Assembly (NCBI RefSeq): GCF_004364285.1
Contig: NZ_SOBE01000007.1
Span: forward strand, 1-62,349
DNA from: Frigoribacterium sp. PhB116
Lineage (GTDB): Bacteria > Actinomycetota > Actinomycetes > Actinomycetales > Microbacteriaceae
Direction of reading: 5' to 3'
DNA length: 62,349 nucleotides
In this document: positions 62,156 to 62,349 of the stretch, piece after piece
Layout of the letters: each line of letters begins with the position of its first letter
How positions within the stretch are numbered: the first letter of the stretch is position 1
The notes under the pieces: model-generated
What the model saw: only the letters and a program-made list of their open reading frames with translations
Told to the model about the DNA's origin: nothing
Database searches by the model: none
Translations under genes and position numbers: made by a program

Positions 62156-62188
62156 AACCCCATCCCGCTCACGTAGCGGGATGGGGTT
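62156..62188 (-). terminator. Rho-independent terminator for the last minus-strand gene
   Basis: Perfect 14-bp stem (62156-62169 with 62175-62188), loop CACGT. On the minus strand it is followed by TTTTT, the only T-tract terminator seen in the window. Confidence 0.85.
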
Positions 62189-62253
62189 CCACCGGGATGC
62201 CGGCCCTACGAGGTACGGCGCAGCACCGGCGCGGTCGTCACTGAGAGGGAGAG

Positions 62254-62349
62254 TTACTCGGTGGCGACGGTGATCTTCGCGACGCCGACGAGCATCTCGT
62301 CCTGGACGGCGTCGGTGTTGAAGGTCTGGTTCAGCAGGGCGGCGGCGTC
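62254..62349 (-). CDS. C-terminal end of a truncated gene
   Basis: Last 31 codons of a minus-strand gene entering from the right edge, ending VGVAKITVATE. Resembles the ends of secreted beta-rich actinobacterial proteins, but too short to name. Confidence 0.5.
   Translation of the reverse strand, partial: DAAALLNQTFNTDAVQDEMLVGVAKITVATE

Noticed and set aside
1-62349. tRNA, rRNA or complete insertion sequences
   Set aside because: I found no cloverleaf, rRNA motif, transposase or terminal-repeat pair; the only recombination gene is the serine recombinase.

Overview
The window is very GC-rich, packed with divergent and ATGA/GTGA-overlapped genes, and uses many GTG starts. It carries LAxTG-type sorting signals, TANNNT leaderless promoters and IdeR/DtxR-like iron boxes. 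This points to an actinobacterium, most likely a plant- or surface-associated member of the Microbacteriaceae. The family-level call is an inference from gene style and content, not from a marker gene. I see no tRNA, rRNA or CRISPR array.

Layout. (1) 1-3600: a truncated sugar-binding-type lipoprotein and a two-domain oxidoreductase (Gfo/Idh/MocA fused to aldo/keto reductase), divergent from a LacI regulator. (2) 3957-18469: a glycan locus with a 1741-residue secreted, wall-anchored GH3 enzyme, a divergent LacI regulator, a GH42 beta-galactosidase, a lipoprotein/two-permease sugar ABC importer and a YicI-type GH31 alpha-xylosidase. Alpha-xylosidase, beta-galactosidase and beta-glucosidase together are the set needed to dismantle xyloglucan oligosaccharides. 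(3) 18600-25940: an orphan LANTG-tailed mini-protein, two paralogous AraC regulators, a BLUF blue-light sensor, two short-chain dehydrogenases and an iron-box-preceded heme oxygenase. (4) 26095-30126: DUF3140 and SRPBCC proteins, then a TasA/camelysin-like protein, a SipW-type signal peptidase and a second SipW-type secreted protein in one coupled operon. (5) 30323-37072: a MurE-like ligase, a Ser/Thr kinase, a MarR regulator, a chain of four overlapping micro-ORFs and a CNNM/CBS transporter. (6) 37273-45550: a VOC protein/MarR pair with twin operators, a wall-anchored LAYTG protein, an iron-siderophore ABC system under an iron box and an Fe-S (6-4) photolyase. (7) 45700-54718: small proteins, TetR, DUF4383, and a PotABCD-like importer coupled to an adenosine-deaminase-family enzyme, with a LacI regulator. 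(8) 54884-57667: a serine recombinase followed by AT-richer, poorly recognised genes, probably a small genomic island. (9) 58107-61770: a cascade of tiny overlapping ORFs, divergent from an ECF sigma factor coupled to two Asp23-like proteins, then a SigK-like sigma gene interrupted by an amber codon. A fragment of another minus-strand gene closes the window.

Two motifs recur across the window. Long (about 12-28 nt arm) hairpins, often with one or two internal mismatches, sit at many gene boundaries; two of them are near-identical and bracket the GH3 gene. The 9-mer GAGGAGGCG is strongly over-represented on both strands. The most unusual material is the two micro-ORF chains (34627-35277 and 58107-59182), the SipW/TasA-like secretion cassette and the twin-hairpin-bounded GH3 gene.
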